Below are positions 46,574 to 57,908 of a DNA stretch of 64,000 nt, one piece after another. Position numbers and translations under genes: made by a program. The DNA comes from Azolla caroliniana (lineage: Eukaryota; Polypodiophyta): assembly GCA_043228905.1 (NCBI GenBank), contig JBHGNT010000014.1:10230001-10294000 (forward strand). Direction: 5' to 3'. Each line of letters starts with the position of its first letter. The first letter of the stretch is position 1. The notes under the pieces are model-generated. The model saw only the letters and a list, made by a program, of their open reading frames with translations, was not told the origin of the DNA and did no database searches.

Positions 46574-47828
46574 GTGGAACAGGTGCATGTGGTGCGACGA
46601 GGTCGGCCACATTCGGAAGGACTGCGGATATTTCGCAGAGGCGTTGAGGAACCGAGTGGTGTACCTGTGGGAAGGGCGGGTGCACGCCGGCGACACCAGG
46701 AGGGCCCTGAACCGGAATGACGGGCGAGGAGGTATGAAGAGACTGATGGAAGAGGCCGCGGCCCGACACGTAGAAGCCATCCACTACTCGGCGTCGGCCG
46801 GAATTCGGGTCGGGGGCAGCGAGGCCCAAAAGGAGGGCAAAGATGGATTCTGGTCGGCAATGCTGGAAGGTCTTGCGGGCGCACGGTTGAGACGGGTCCG
46901 GGAAATAACCGGGTGGAGCGATCCGGTCGAGGAGAAGACGGGCTTCGTAGAAGCCACCTGCCAGAACTATGAGGCTCTGGTAGAAGACAAACGAGTGGGG
47001 AAAGCCGTAGCGGCCGGGCCTTCACAACGGTACGAGACCCGATTCGGGCAACGACGGAACGATGCCGGCGGATCCAGCTCGCAAGATAACCCCAGGAAGG
47101 GCGGATACCGACTGGGGACGGAGATAGAAAGGACTACGGACCTACGAAAGGTCCTAGAAGAACGGATCCTCGACAACAAAGTGGAGCTGTCATTGCGAGA
47201 GGTGTTAGGGATCGCCAAGAAGGAGTTCCACGACTCCATTGTAGTCTTGGTGAAACGGAAGAGGCTGTCGACGGAGACGGATCCGGAAAGACCGGTAGAG
47301 GTGCGGACGACGCACATCGACGACTCAGTGCTGACAGATGAGTGGGCGGAGAGCCACTATTCGAGGCCACACTGGGCCCGAGCGACCACGGAGACCCCGG
47401 TAAAGATCGGAGATGTTCAGGAACCGGTGGTGGCGTTGGTGGACCACGGTTCGGAAATAAACCTGATGTCCATGGACTTCTATAAGAAGGGGAAGTGGCC
47501 GATCAACACCAAGCACGGATGGAAGTTACGGGCGGCAACGCGCGCCACCGAGGAACTCCATGGGGCCTGCCCGAACGTGCGAGTCAAGATCGGCGACGTC
47601 GAGATTGACCAACACTTCTTCGTACAGGAGACGTCCTCGCACCCGGTCATATTAGGTGAACCATACATCACTGCGGCGCGAATGGAGACCAAGGTGCTGG
47701 ACAACGGTTCGGCCTACGCGAGGGTCAAAAGCCAGGACGGGCGCCATTCGGTCCAATTTCTGACGGTGCAGCCAAACCACGAGCGGAACCGCGAATCCCT
47801 CGGTGGCGAGAACCGGGAGGATTTTTAG
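46574..47828 (+). CDS. gypsy-2 gag C-terminus and protease, open
   Basis: An open frame of about 418 codons without stops, lacking the gag N-terminus. Order: CCHC knuckle CMWCDEVGHIRKDC; a conserved spacer with VVYLWEGRVHAGDTRR; DLRKVLEERILDNKVELSLR and EVLGIAKKEFHD; aspartic protease LVDHGSEINLMSMDFYKKGK with HPVILGEPYI further on; end GGENREDF. Gag packages the RNA and the protease matures the particle. The active-site triad is D-H-G, as in gypsy-1. The open frame extends upstream to 46,458, but those residues are antisense gypsy-1 sequence. Confidence 0.8.
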
Positions 47829-47962
47829 AGAGGGCTGCCAAGGCGTGGGGCCGAGACAGTCCGTACACTCGGGAAAGACCCCACAGTTGTACGATAGAAC
47901 CGAAACCGAAGAAACCTTGTACGATAGGTAGAAAATTCTGCTTCTCCGGCAACGGAGGGTGT

Positions 47963-50900
47963 ATGATAGTCGGCATCGTTGGCCGAGCAAGGGCAAGGGC
48001 GGAGGAGCGACTTCGAGTGTGCGGAGTTCTCGGACCGGACGAGGAAATCAGCGGGGCCGTGGAGGCGGTCTCCTTCGACGACACCTTGGGGATGCTGAGG
48101 AAGGTAGCCGGAGAAGACCTTAATGAAGACCGGACGATACCGGTATGTTCCGAAGAGATGTACGGAGTCATCACGGACTTCAGTCAGGGGCTCGGGTCGG
48201 ATCGGACAGCCCGAGTTAGCACGAAGTACAAGACTGTGGACCGGAAGGTAAGGCCAGTCGCGGCACCCTTGCCGGAGGGCAGCGAGTCCCGAATCAGAGG
48301 GGTTGCGTCGGACCCCAGTTTACGAGATCCGGCTTGCATAGGACACACCTTCACCGACGGGACGCTCCAGGAGCTCAAGATCGGTGGGGGCGGGTTCCTA
48401 CTGCCGGCGGAGGAAGACCGGTTTTGGAGAATGCTCGGAAGGCACGGGAAAGCCTTCGCATTCTCACCGACGGACCCGACGATCGTGGAGCCGATTGTGA
48501 TATTCACGGTACCGCATGTGCCGTGGAATCTCAAGCCGATTCCAGTACCGAGAGCTCACATCCCGAAGTTGATGGAGCTATTGAGGCAGAAAGTAGATAT
48601 GGGCATTCTCGAACCGTCGAGTGCCCCATACTCGAACCGATGGTTTACCATACCAAAGAAAAACGGAACGATGCGCTTCATTCAAGACCTGCAGCCGGTC
48701 AACAGAGTGACCATTCGGAACGCAGGAATCGGACCGACCATAGACGAGTTCGCGGAGGCCTTCTCCGGAAGGTCGATTTACTCGGTCGGTGATCTGTACT
48801 CAGGGTACGACCAGTTCTAGCTAGTTGTGGAGAGTAGAGACATTACGACGATGCGAACTCCCCTCGGCCTAGTGCGAATGTGTACCCTGCCACAAGGAGG
48901 GACTAACTCGGTGGCCCACATGGTGAATGCAATGAACAAGGTACTGAGAGATTGCATCCCGGACATCACCATGCCGTTTCTGGACGACATCCCGACAAAG
49001 GGGTGCCCGGTGGAAGAGAAGGACGAGACAGTCGGGCCGGACGGATGTCGGCGATTCGTGGCAACACACATCGACGACTGCGAAAAGGTGCTACAAAGGC
49101 TAGAGGATGCGAGGCTCACCTTCTCCGGGGAGAAATCGGCCTTCGGGCAATCGGAAATCCTGGTGGTCGAACAACTATGTGGACCCTATGGCCGGAAGCC
49201 GTCTCCAGCAAAGGTAGAAGCCATCTCCGCGATGAAGACCGACTGTAGCTCGGTTACAGAAGTTCGGAGGTTCCTGGGGGCATGCACATTCTACCACATA
49301 TGGATCCCGCATTACGCCCACGTTGCGGAGCCGCTATACGGGTTGCTGAAGAAAGGGCGAAAATTCGAATGGCGAGACGAGCACACGGAGTCGGTCCGGA
49401 AGCTGAAGGAAGCTCTTGCGGCAGCACCGACGCTCCGGAAGGCTGTCTACGGGAAGGGTACCCCGGTGTACATAACGGTGGATACGAGTCCGACCGGGAT
49501 CGGATGGGTCGTCAACCAAGAAGACGGGGACGGCATTCGGTTCTCGATCCGATTCGGCGCGAAGGTCCTCAGTGAACGACAGCGAGGGTATGCCTAGGTT
49601 AAACGCGAACTCTGGGGTATCGTTTCGGCAGTAAAGGCCGACAAAGACTACCTGATCGGGGCAGAAGTGATTATCGAGACGGATTGCCTGCCGATTCTCG
49701 GCATGGTTTCCGATTGCGCGACACCGGACCTGGCGATGCTCAAGTGGATAGCGTACATCAAGTCCCTGGACCCGGAAATACGGCACATTTCCGGAAAGGA
49801 CAACAACATGGCCGACATGCTTTCGAGGGCGAGGTTTGATGACGAGGGCAGCATGGTTTCGGAGGACGAAGAAGTCGGCGTTGACTTCTTCGAGGCAGCG
49901 TACGTGACGACCGATGGGACGAGCACTCCGGCACTTAACGACTTTGACGAGAGCAAGTACGACGGCGAGTGGCTCCAGATCGGTGGGTTTTTGAGGACGA
50001 TGACGCCGGATGCGTCATGGACGAAGGACGAGGCCAACCGGATCCGTAAGAAAGCTTACCAATTCTTTCTCCAGGACAGATACTTATGGAAGCACCCAAA
50101 GAAGAGGAACGACATCCCGCTCCGGGTGGTGGCGATGAAGGAAGAACAGGAGGAGCTGCTGACGGCCTACCACGACAGCCCTTGGGCTGGACACCGTGGA
50201 ACGTGGGCCACGTTCGAGAAGATAAAGGGGAAGTACTGGTGGCCGGGACTGTACCGGGACGTGCATCGGTTCGTGACAACTTGCGAGAGCTGTCAGATGC
50301 ACTCCGTAGTCCGACATTAGGGCGAGCTTCACCCTACGTACCCTCCGACCATCCACTTCAAATGGATGGTAGATCTGGTGACGATGCCGATGGGAGTAGG
50401 ATAGATGCGGTATCTGGTCCTGGCTCGGGAAGATCTGACCAACCAGGTAGAAGGCCGAGCCCTTCAGAACAAAACGACCACGGCCGTATGTCGGTTCCTG
50501 ATTGATGACGTGATATGCCGGTACGGGTGCGTCGGGAAGATCGTGGCTGATCGCGGGGAGTTGGACGCCGAAGAGGCCGAGGAGCTGTTCGACCGGCTAG
50601 GAGTCAAGCTCTCGCTTACCACTGCGTACTATCCGGAGGCGAATAGAAAGGTGGAGCGCGGACACAGACCGATCGTCAAGGCGTTAGTTCGGGCATGCGG
50701 AGGTCAAGTCGGGAACTGGCCGCGGCTGCTGCCTTACGCATTGTGGGCTGACCGAACTACGCACAGTTCGGTAACCGGATTCATGCCGGCAGAGCTCATG
50801 TTTGGGTAGAAGCCGATCATGCTGATGGAACGTACGATCTCCTCATGGGCAACCGTGGACTGGAGAGACGAGATGAGCCGGGAGGAACTGCAAGCGGCGC

Positions 50901-51307
50901 GTATACGACAGCTCGAGCGAAGACCGAGGGACGTGGAGCAGGCTGCGGAAAAGCTTCGGGAAGCAAGGATGAGGAACAAAGCCCGGTTCGACTGAACGCA
51001 CCGGCTCCGACCGAAGAAGATCGAGGAAGGCGATTGGGTGCTAGTCTACGACAGCAGCCTTGACAACCAGCACCGAGCGACACGGAAGTTCGCAACAAGG
51101 TGGTTCGGGCCTTACGTGGTACAAAGCGCCAACGACAACGGGACATACCATCTGGCGGAACTCGACGGCACAAGAATGGCGAGACCGGTAGCTGGGAAGC
51201 GGATCAAAGCGTTTAAGAAGCGTCACGACGACGAGCCGGATCCGGTTAACCTGGACTGCGACGACGAACGATCCGAAACCGAAGAAGAACCGATGGGCGG
51301 AGAATGA
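47963..51307 (+). pseudogene. gypsy-2 pol (RT, RNase H, integrase), frame kept but six nonsense codons
   Basis: Begins at its own ATG, 134 nt after the gag-protease stop and in a different frame. RT: HVPWNLKPIPVPRAHIPK, PYSNRWFTIPKKNG, FLDDIPTKG. RNase H: VYITVDTSPTGIGW, ELWGIVSAVK, VIETDCLPIL. Integrase: WAGHRGTWATF, CESCQ, VDLVTMPMG, IVADRGELD, RWFGPYVVQ. In-frame stops at 48818, 49595, 50318, 50402, 50807 and 50993. In gypsy-3 these codons are CAG, CAG, CGG, CAG, CAG and CGA. No frameshift over 3.3 kb. An in-frame 15-nt deletion lies near 48,470 relative to gypsy-3. Confidence 0.92.
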
Positions 51308-51365
51308 AGGCTGGACCGGTTTTCTCCGTCCCAACACAATTTGGCGCATGCCGGTGGATGCGCGG

Positions 51366-51380
51366 TTAGGTGGGGGCGGA
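51366..51380 (+). other. polypurine tract of gypsy-2
   Basis: TTAGGTGGGGGCGGA directly before the 3' LTR. The same tract precedes the 3' LTR of gypsy-3 (62,521-62,535). Confidence 0.7.
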
Positions 51381-52010
51381 TGTCGTGAAGAAAACCGTCC
51401 ACAAGCGGAATCGGTGCACCGGAGCGTAGGAACCGGCTCTTCGTGCACATGCGCCTTATGTTGTACATAGGATCTCCTAGGCCGGTAGATTCGGTAGGTA
51501 GGAAAACGGCTCCTTCCTTGGCTATAAAAGGAGGGATACGAGGATGGGCAGAGGATCGCGGAGAGTCGAGGACAAAGTGCTGTCGGTTTGCGTGTGAAGG
51601 CTTCTCTCTCTCTCTCTGGTTCGCAAACTCCATAGCTTCCTTCTGTGCAGGTTTCGGGAGGCTCGCGCTGCTCTGAGGAATGCCCGAGTGCTTCCGGCAG
51701 CACCTCCAACTTGCTCCTGTCTTTCTGTGCATTTACGAACAGGCATCGGCATCTGTTCGACGGCCTGTTCGGTTGTAACCGACTCCGTGTTTTGTTGTCT
51801 TCGTGTTCTTGTTGTTTGCCTTTGTTAATACATACATACATTCGTGCCTTTCTGTGTCGCTGTCTCACTTGCGTCTTTGCATCGAAGGGCCGTGTCCCTG
51901 TGGATCTACGCTCGCACGTAGAGGGTTTCTTCCCCTTCCTCTCTTGCTCATTGGTACAGGACCCCCGAGGTTCCGCCTCATTCCACGCATCCGCGAGGAA
52001 AACTTCGACA
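51381..52010 (+). repeat. 3' LTR of gypsy-2
   Basis: 630 bp, TGTCGTGAAG...TTCGACA. TATA box CTATAAAAGG at about 51,522. High similarity to the gypsy-3 LTRs. It abuts copia-3 at 52,011. Confidence 0.9.
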
Positions 52011-55000
52011 ACGTATTGAAGTTCGACTTCACCGGAAAGGACACGCTCACGGACGAAATGGTAGTGCACCTCAATGTGCTTGGTCCATCCATGGAAAACG
52101 GGGTTCTTCGCGAGTTGGATGCTGTTGAGGTTGTCGTAGTAGATCGTCATCGGATCTGACACCTCCACTTGTAGATCCTTAAGTAGTCGCTTCAACCATA
52201 TGGCTTCGCATGTCGCGATAGCCGCTCCTCGGTACTCAGCTTCAGTGCTCGACAGTGCAACTGTCGGCTGCTTCTTACTGCTCCACGCGATCGCGGCACT
52301 CCCGAGGGAGAACGCGTATCCGGACGTGGATCGGCGATCGGCGGCGTTGCTAGCCCAATCAGCATCGGTGTAGCCGACTAACTGCGCGGCTGCACCAGTC
52401 TGATATAGCAGTCCCCGGTCCTTAGTGTCGTTGACATACCGAAGTATGCGTTGCGCACACTGAAGGTGCTCCTCGGTAGGTCGCGCCATGAATTGACTGA
52501 TCACCCCGATTGGATAACTGAGGTCGGGTCGGGTGATGGTCAAGTATATGAGGCTTCCGACAATTTGTCGGAACCTCGTCAGGTCGCATACCTTTCCCGT
52601 ATCGGGACGAAGCTTGATGGTTCTGTCCAGAGGAGTCGAGACGGACTTACAGTCGGCCATCCCGAGTTTGAAGAGCATACCCAGCACGTAATGACGTTGG
52701 CTGATCAATATGCCTTCGAGGGTACGGATCACTTCGATCTTGAGGAAGTAATGAAGGTCCCCCAGATCCTTCATGTCGAACGATGCCGCAAGCTGGAGCT
52801 TCACGCGGTCGATTTAACCTAGGTCGGCGCCGGTGATGACCAAGTCATCAACATATAGTAAAATACTAACCGGTCCGAGTCGACCTTTCCGGATGAACAG
52901 GGAAGAGTCCGATTTTGACGTGACGAAGCCCATCCGATGCAGTTGTTGCGTAATCTTCGCGTTCCAGGCACGTGGGGCTTGCTTCAGTCCGTAAAGGGAC
53001 TTCTTTAGTCGCCATACTGCCGAGGAGTTCGTTCCAGAGTAAAATCCGGGGGGCTGTACCATGTACAGCTGTTCCTCAAGGTCACCTTGCAGGAACGCAT
53101 TCTTTACATCCATCTGATGTAAGTGCCACCCCTTGGCCGCGGCTACTGCAAGCAAAACACGGACGGTCGTCATTTTCGCGACTGGCGCAAACGTCTCATC
53201 GTAGTCGATGCCGTGTTTCTGCGCGTAGCCCTTTGCCACTAGCCGAGCGGTTGACTGAGGCATCGGTGTTGTAATTGACTTTGTACACCCATCTACACCC
53301 AATCAGCTTCACACCCTTCAGTGCGTCAACCAGGTCCCAAGTCTCGTTCTCCGCCAATGCGTGCATGTCTTCCTCCATCGCGGCGTGCCAATTCGCTTCC
53401 TTCGCCGCTTCTGCGTAGCTCTCCGGCTCACGCACTTCCGCTACACGGGTCATGTACGCATAATGATGCGCCATGTACTCGTTGTATCCGAACCGCAAAA
53501 CAGGATTCTTCTGGCGGGTAGATCGGCGTAATCTCACATTAGCCGATGTCGAGGCCTTCTCGGTCGACGTAGTCTTCACAGTTCCCTCGGAGTCGGACTC
53601 GCGTCGGTCTGACTCGTTCCTATCCTTGCCAGAATCCGACACCTTCTTCTTCCCTTTCTCTTTGCGCGTAAGCCGTCTCCTCGGCTTCCTGCGCGGGGAA
53701 TGCACGGCCGAGTCTCCACTACTCGCCGGCTATTCATCGGACTGAACACACCGATTCAGTCGTCCAATCAGTCCACTTAAGCGGAGTGAAATCGGACTCT
53801 CTTCGCGGATCTCGATTTCGGGCTCATCCGTAGGCATCTCGGCCTCGTTGACCTCATCGTCAGAACACGGATTGGACTCGGGGTTCGGAGTCGGGGGCTT
53901 GTACCAGGACGCAGACTCGTCAACCACAACATCGCGACTAACACGCGCTTGTTTGGTTCGAGGGTTATAGCACTTATAACCCTTCTGCTCGTCCGAGTAA
54001 CCGACCAAGATGCATTTCTCGGCCTTTGCGTCCAGCTTCCTTCTTTTCTCCTTCGGTACATGCACATACACAATGGTACCGAACACCCTCAAGTGTCGTA
54101 TGTTCGGCTTCGTTCCGAAATATAGCTCGTGCGCCAACATTTTGTCTCCGATCCGGTTCGTGATGTATACCGCGGTCCTTACCGCCTCGGCCCAGTAGAA
54201 CTTGGGCAAGCTCTTCTCCTCCAGCATTGGCCGTGCCGCTTCCACAACTGACCGATTCTTCCTCTCGGCCACGCCGTTCTGTTCCGGCGTGTATCTACAA
54301 CTGAATTCGTGGCGAATTCCCATTTGTTGTAGATAACCGTTGAATTGACCGAAAAAGTACTCTTTTCCACCATCCGACCGTAGGCACTTGATCTTTCGTC
54401 CTGTTTCCGTTTCCACGAACCCTTTGAGGTCACGGAAACAGTCGAAGACTTCGCTCTTTCTCTCAAGGAGGTAGATCCACGTGTGCCGCGTGTGGTCGTC
54501 GATGAAGGAGACGACATATCGGCTCCCGCCAAGACTAACGTTTTGTGTCGGCCCCCATACGTCGGAGTGTATAAGGTCGAGCTTGTTCCTGCTCCGGTTT
54601 CGCTCGTTGGGGAAAGGAAGTCGGTGTTGCTTCCCGAGCTGGCAGGCTTCAGAAATTTGTGCCTTTCGGCCACTAAATTTGGGCAATCCAAACACTATTT
54701 GTTTCGTTTGCAGATCTTGAAGCCGCTGGTAGTTGACGTGGCCTATCCGCTTGTGCCACAAGTCGATGTCCGACTCGGTCTTTTGTCCCTTCGCGAACAT
54801 TGCGGTGCCGCCGTCAGTGGAGTCGAGGATGAACATACTCCCGTCTCTGCGCCCTTGCGCAATCACTCTCCCTTCTTCCTCAATGAAGCACCCGAGGTGT
54901 GTAAACCGAACCTCCATCCCTTGGTCGACGATCTGTCCGACCGAGACCAAGTTTTTCGTGATTGTCGGAACGTGCAGCACGTTCATGAGTTTCCCTTTCT

Positions 55001-56180
55001 GCTCGACATGGCTAAGGGGAACTTCTCCGACATTCGCGATCGGATGCGGAGTGTCGTCTCCTGTTGCGACTACTCCAGGTTGTATCAGTTTTTCAAGGTA
55101 CGAGAACCACTCCTTATGGCTCGTCATGTGGTTTGACGCGCCGGAGTCTACGTACCACACCTCGTCCGATCTCGGGGTGGTCTGCTTCATTGAGTTTGCT
55201 TCGTGTCTCGTCATGAAGGCAGTCCCTTCTCCGGCTCTCCCGGAGTCTTCGGCGTAGTGCGATCGCTGCCGATTTCCCTTGTCGGTATGTCTGGAGCCGT
55301 TCCCGGAACCAGTTCTCTCCGAATCGGCGCGCTTCTTCCAGCACTCACTTTCCTTGTGTCCTTTCTTGCCACAGTACCAACACTCCGCGATGGACTTCCC
55401 TTGCCGGTTCTCATCACTTCGACTCCCCTTGTTTCCGGAGGGTCCGGAATTGCTGTCGGCATCACTTCGGTGCTTTCTTTCTTGATCTCGTCGGCCGCCT
55501 CCATTGCGTGCCGACTCGCCTCGTCCGCCACGACCACGGGGCCTTTCTCCCTCCGTGTACAACATCTTGCTGTCGGTGTGCGTGCTCGTCGACGCACCCG
55601 CGTGGTTCTCCTCTACCAGGAGCATCGACTGTAAGTCGAAAAAGGACGGCATATTCTCCCGGGTACACACAGCCGTTCGGAACGCTCCGAACTTCGACGC
55701 CAAACCTCCGAGACAGATCTGGACCATCTCGCTCTCCTCGATGTTCACCTCTATGGAGGCGAGGGAGTCGCAGATATCCTTGATCTTCGAGGTATAGTCC
55801 GCCACCGACAAGTCGCGTTGTCGTAGGTTGCTCAACTCCTGTCAAAGCTGAAGCTTCCTGGCTGTGGTGCTCGCGGCGAAAATCTTCTTCAGATTTTCCC
55901 ACGCACCCTTCGGCGTCTTTGCATCCCGAACATAGCTCAATAGTTGTTCGCCCACACACGACGCGAAGCAGTACAATACCCTGCTCGCCGATTGTTCCCA
56001 CGACGGGAAGTCTTTGTGTGTCGATTCGGGTGCCGCGTCATTAGCTCCTTCGACATAACTCCAGTAGCCGTGCCCGAGTAGGTACTGGTGCATCTTGTAG
56101 GACCAAGACGCGTAGTTGGTTCTGTCGAGCTTCTCTGTTGGAAGCGAGCTCGCCATGCCTCTATCCATCGTTCTTCTCAT
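52011..56180 (-). pseudogene. copia-3 gag-pol polyprotein, three stops and one frameshift
   Basis: Probable start MASSLPTEK at 56156. Gag includes DRTNYASWSYKMHQYLLG; zinc knuckle CWYCGKKGHKESEC (about 55,360); protease WYVDSGASNHMT; GAG-pre-integrase DLWHKRIGHVNY; integrase with LIHSDVWGP, LRSDGGKEY and NGVAERKNRS (D, D, E all present); linker; RT QMDVKNAFLQGDLEE and LLYVDDLVITG (catalytic box intact); RNase H STSGYAFSLGS and STEAEYRGAA. Breaks: TGA at 55844-55842, TAG at 53732-53730, a one-base frameshift near 53,250, TAA at 52816-52814. All catalytic motifs are retained, so the copy is fairly young. The long open frame that continues from RNase H into the antisense gypsy LTR (to 51,041) is an artefact of the insertion. 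Confidence 0.92.
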
Positions 56181-56228
56181 TCTTCTTTGTCAAGCTGTGT
56201 CGGCTGCAGAGAGGTTCTCAACCCTCAC

Positions 56229-56240
56229 GCTCTGATACCA
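56229..56240 (-). other. primer binding site of copia-3 (initiator tRNA-Met)
   Basis: TGGTATCAGAGC, the exact copia consensus PBS, two bases inside the 5' LTR. Confidence 0.92.
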
Positions 56241-56242
56241 AG

Positions 56243-56634
56243 TAGAAAGTAACGTGCGGAAGCAAGTATGAAGACCGAACAGAAGGATGGAAACTCAGGT
56301 TCAATGGAGAGCTTTAGCTTACACGGTATACGCGGGAGAGACAGAGAGAGTGAGAGAGAAGACACAAAAAACTATATTCAACAATAATACTCAGTCTGTA
56401 CATAAGACGTGCTCAGTGAACACTTTTATACAAGCCCTAGAAGGACTGACCGAAGTACTGACAGTACTTCAATGCTCATCAAGAGCTCCTACACTAACTC
56501 CCAAATATATTCCTCACGGAATATCTTTCCTAACGACCTCCCGGTTTACGCACTCGGCCTAACCGTCGGTCCCAACCGATCCAGTCCTCGGCTTCTTCAG
56601 CCGAACCGGCCGATGTTGAGCTTGTCTCTCAACA
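56243..56634 (-). repeat. 5' LTR of copia-3
   Basis: About 392 bp. Starts TGTTGAGAGACAAGCTCAAC and ends ...TTACTTTCTA, so a TG start with a TA rather than CA end. The start nearly matches that of the copia-4 3' LTR (TGTTGAGAATCAAGCTCAAC). Confidence 0.75.
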
Positions 56635-57226
56635 TTATACAATTTCGGTATGGCTAAGTGCAAATCCGTGGCAACCCTGCTTGATCGTAATCTCAAACTA
56701 GATGCGAACTCCGGCACCAAAGCGTGTGAGCCGACTCAGTATCGGAAACTCATCGGGAGTCTCATCTACCTCACGATCACTCGACCCGATCTCAGTTATC
56801 CGGTCGGTCTCCTTAATCAATTCATGCAAACACCGTGTGATACTCACTTGGATTGCGCTCAGCAAGTTCTACAGTATGTGAGCGACACAATGGATTGCAG
56901 CATCCTCTACAAGATCGTGATGCCAATACGACTCGAGGGGTACACAGACGCCGATTGGACCGGCTACAAAGCCGATAGAAGATCAACCTCTGGATTTGTT
57001 TTCTCCCTCAGTAGCGGAGCAATATCCTAGAGTAGCAAGAAGCAGCCTATCGTCGCTCTTTCGAGTACGGAGGCAGAATACAAGGGCGCAGCCGTAGCTG
57101 CGTGTGAAGCCGTATGGCTCAAAAGGATTTTGAAGGATCTGGGCATACCCATCAAGGATCCGACTTCCCTTTACTGCGACAACATGATCAGTATCTATCT
57201 GGCTCGGAACCCGGTGTTCCACGCGT
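56635..57226 (+). pseudogene. copia-4 RT end and RNase H, first part
   Basis: Reads directly from the copia-3 LTR boundary: LYNFGMAKCKSVATLLDRNL, then GSLIYLTITRPDLSYPVG, GYTDADWTGYKADRRSTSGF, a TAG at 57028-57030 (TGG expected), SSKKQPIVALSSTEAEYKGA, LYCDNM and RNPVFHA. At 57,226 it is cut by gypsy-3 and resumes at 63,175. The upstream half of copia-4 is absent. Confidence 0.88.
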
Positions 57227-57865
57227 TGTCGTGAAGAAAACCGTCCACAAGCGGAATCGGTGCACCGGGGCGTAGGAACCGGCTCTTCATGCCCGTACGC
57301 CTTATATTGTACATAAGGGAGAATTAGGTACATAGGAGATCCTAGGTAGGTAGATTTAGTGGGTAGGAAGTAAAGGGGAAACGGCTCCTTCCTTGCCTAT
57401 AAAAGGAGGGAGACGAGAAGGGGGATGGGATCGCGGAATCAGAGAGGACGAAGTGCTGTCAGATTGCGTGCCGAAGGCTTCTCTCTCTTCCATACTCTGT
57501 AGTTCCTTTCTGTGCAGGTTTCGGGAGGCTCGCGCTGCTCTGAGGAATGCCCGAGTGCTTCCAGCAGCACCTCCATCCTACTCCTTTCTTTCTGTGCGTT
57601 TACGAACAGGCATCGGCATCTGTTCGCCGGCCTGTTCGGTTGTAACGAACTTCGTGTCTTGTTGTTTGTCTTTGTTAATAGATACATACATTCGTGTCTC
57701 TCTGTGTCGCTGTCCCACTCGCGTCTTTGTGTCGAAGGGCCGTGTCCCTGTGAATCTACGGTCACACCTAGTGGGTCTCTTCCCTTCGCCTTTCTCTCTT
57801 GCTCTTCGGTACAAGACCCCCGAGGTCCCGCCTCGTTCCACACATCCGCGAGGAATACCTCGACA
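57227..57865 (+). repeat. 5' LTR of gypsy-3
   Basis: 639 bp. TATA box CCTATAAAAGGAGGG at about 57,397, so transcription should start around 57,425. The R/U5 region contains a CT-rich stretch. Confidence 0.93.
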
Positions 57866-57868
57866 TCT

Positions 57869-57885
57869 TGGTGAACCCGACGTGA
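57869..57885 (+). other. putative primer binding site of gypsy-3
   Basis: TGGTGAACCCGACGTGA begins three bases after the LTR, the position and TGG start expected for a tRNA 3' end complement. It is not the initiator-Met site of the copia elements. I do not know which tRNA it matches. Confidence 0.6.
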
Positions 57886-57908
57886 AGGAGGCGGTAGAAG
57901 AGCAGAAG

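Larger units (their letters stand above)
46574..52010 (+). mobile_element. gypsy-2: Ty3/gypsy element, 5' truncated, inserted in copia-3
   Basis: Plus strand: gag from the zinc knuckle onward, protease, pol and 3' LTR (51381-52010). Collinear with gypsy-3 from 46,574 (GGAACAGGTGCATGTGG) onward. The 5' LTR and gag N-terminus are absent, replaced by the head-to-head junction with gypsy-1. The right flank is copia-3 RNase H. Confidence 0.9.
52011..56634 (-). mobile_element. copia-3: near-complete copia retrotransposon, 3' end lost
   Basis: Minus strand: 5' LTR (56634-56243), PBS (56240-56229), then gag, protease, integrase, RT and RNase H down to 52,011, where the gypsy-2 LTR cuts it within RNase H. 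The end of RNase H and the 3' LTR are not in the window. The 5' LTR starts at 56,634 directly against copia-4 RT codons, so copia-3 was inserted in copia-4. Confidence 0.9.

Noticed and set aside
51041-52804. A 587-codon minus-strand frame
   Set aside because: Only the first part (to 52,011) is copia-3 RNase H. The rest is the antisense of a gypsy LTR and pol end, so the frame is an accident of insertion.
57393-57908. Open frame covering the gypsy-3 LTR
   Set aside because: It runs through the LTR and PBS; gag starts at 57,909. Similar frames in the other LTRs (62,702 and 51,645) were dropped for the same reason.
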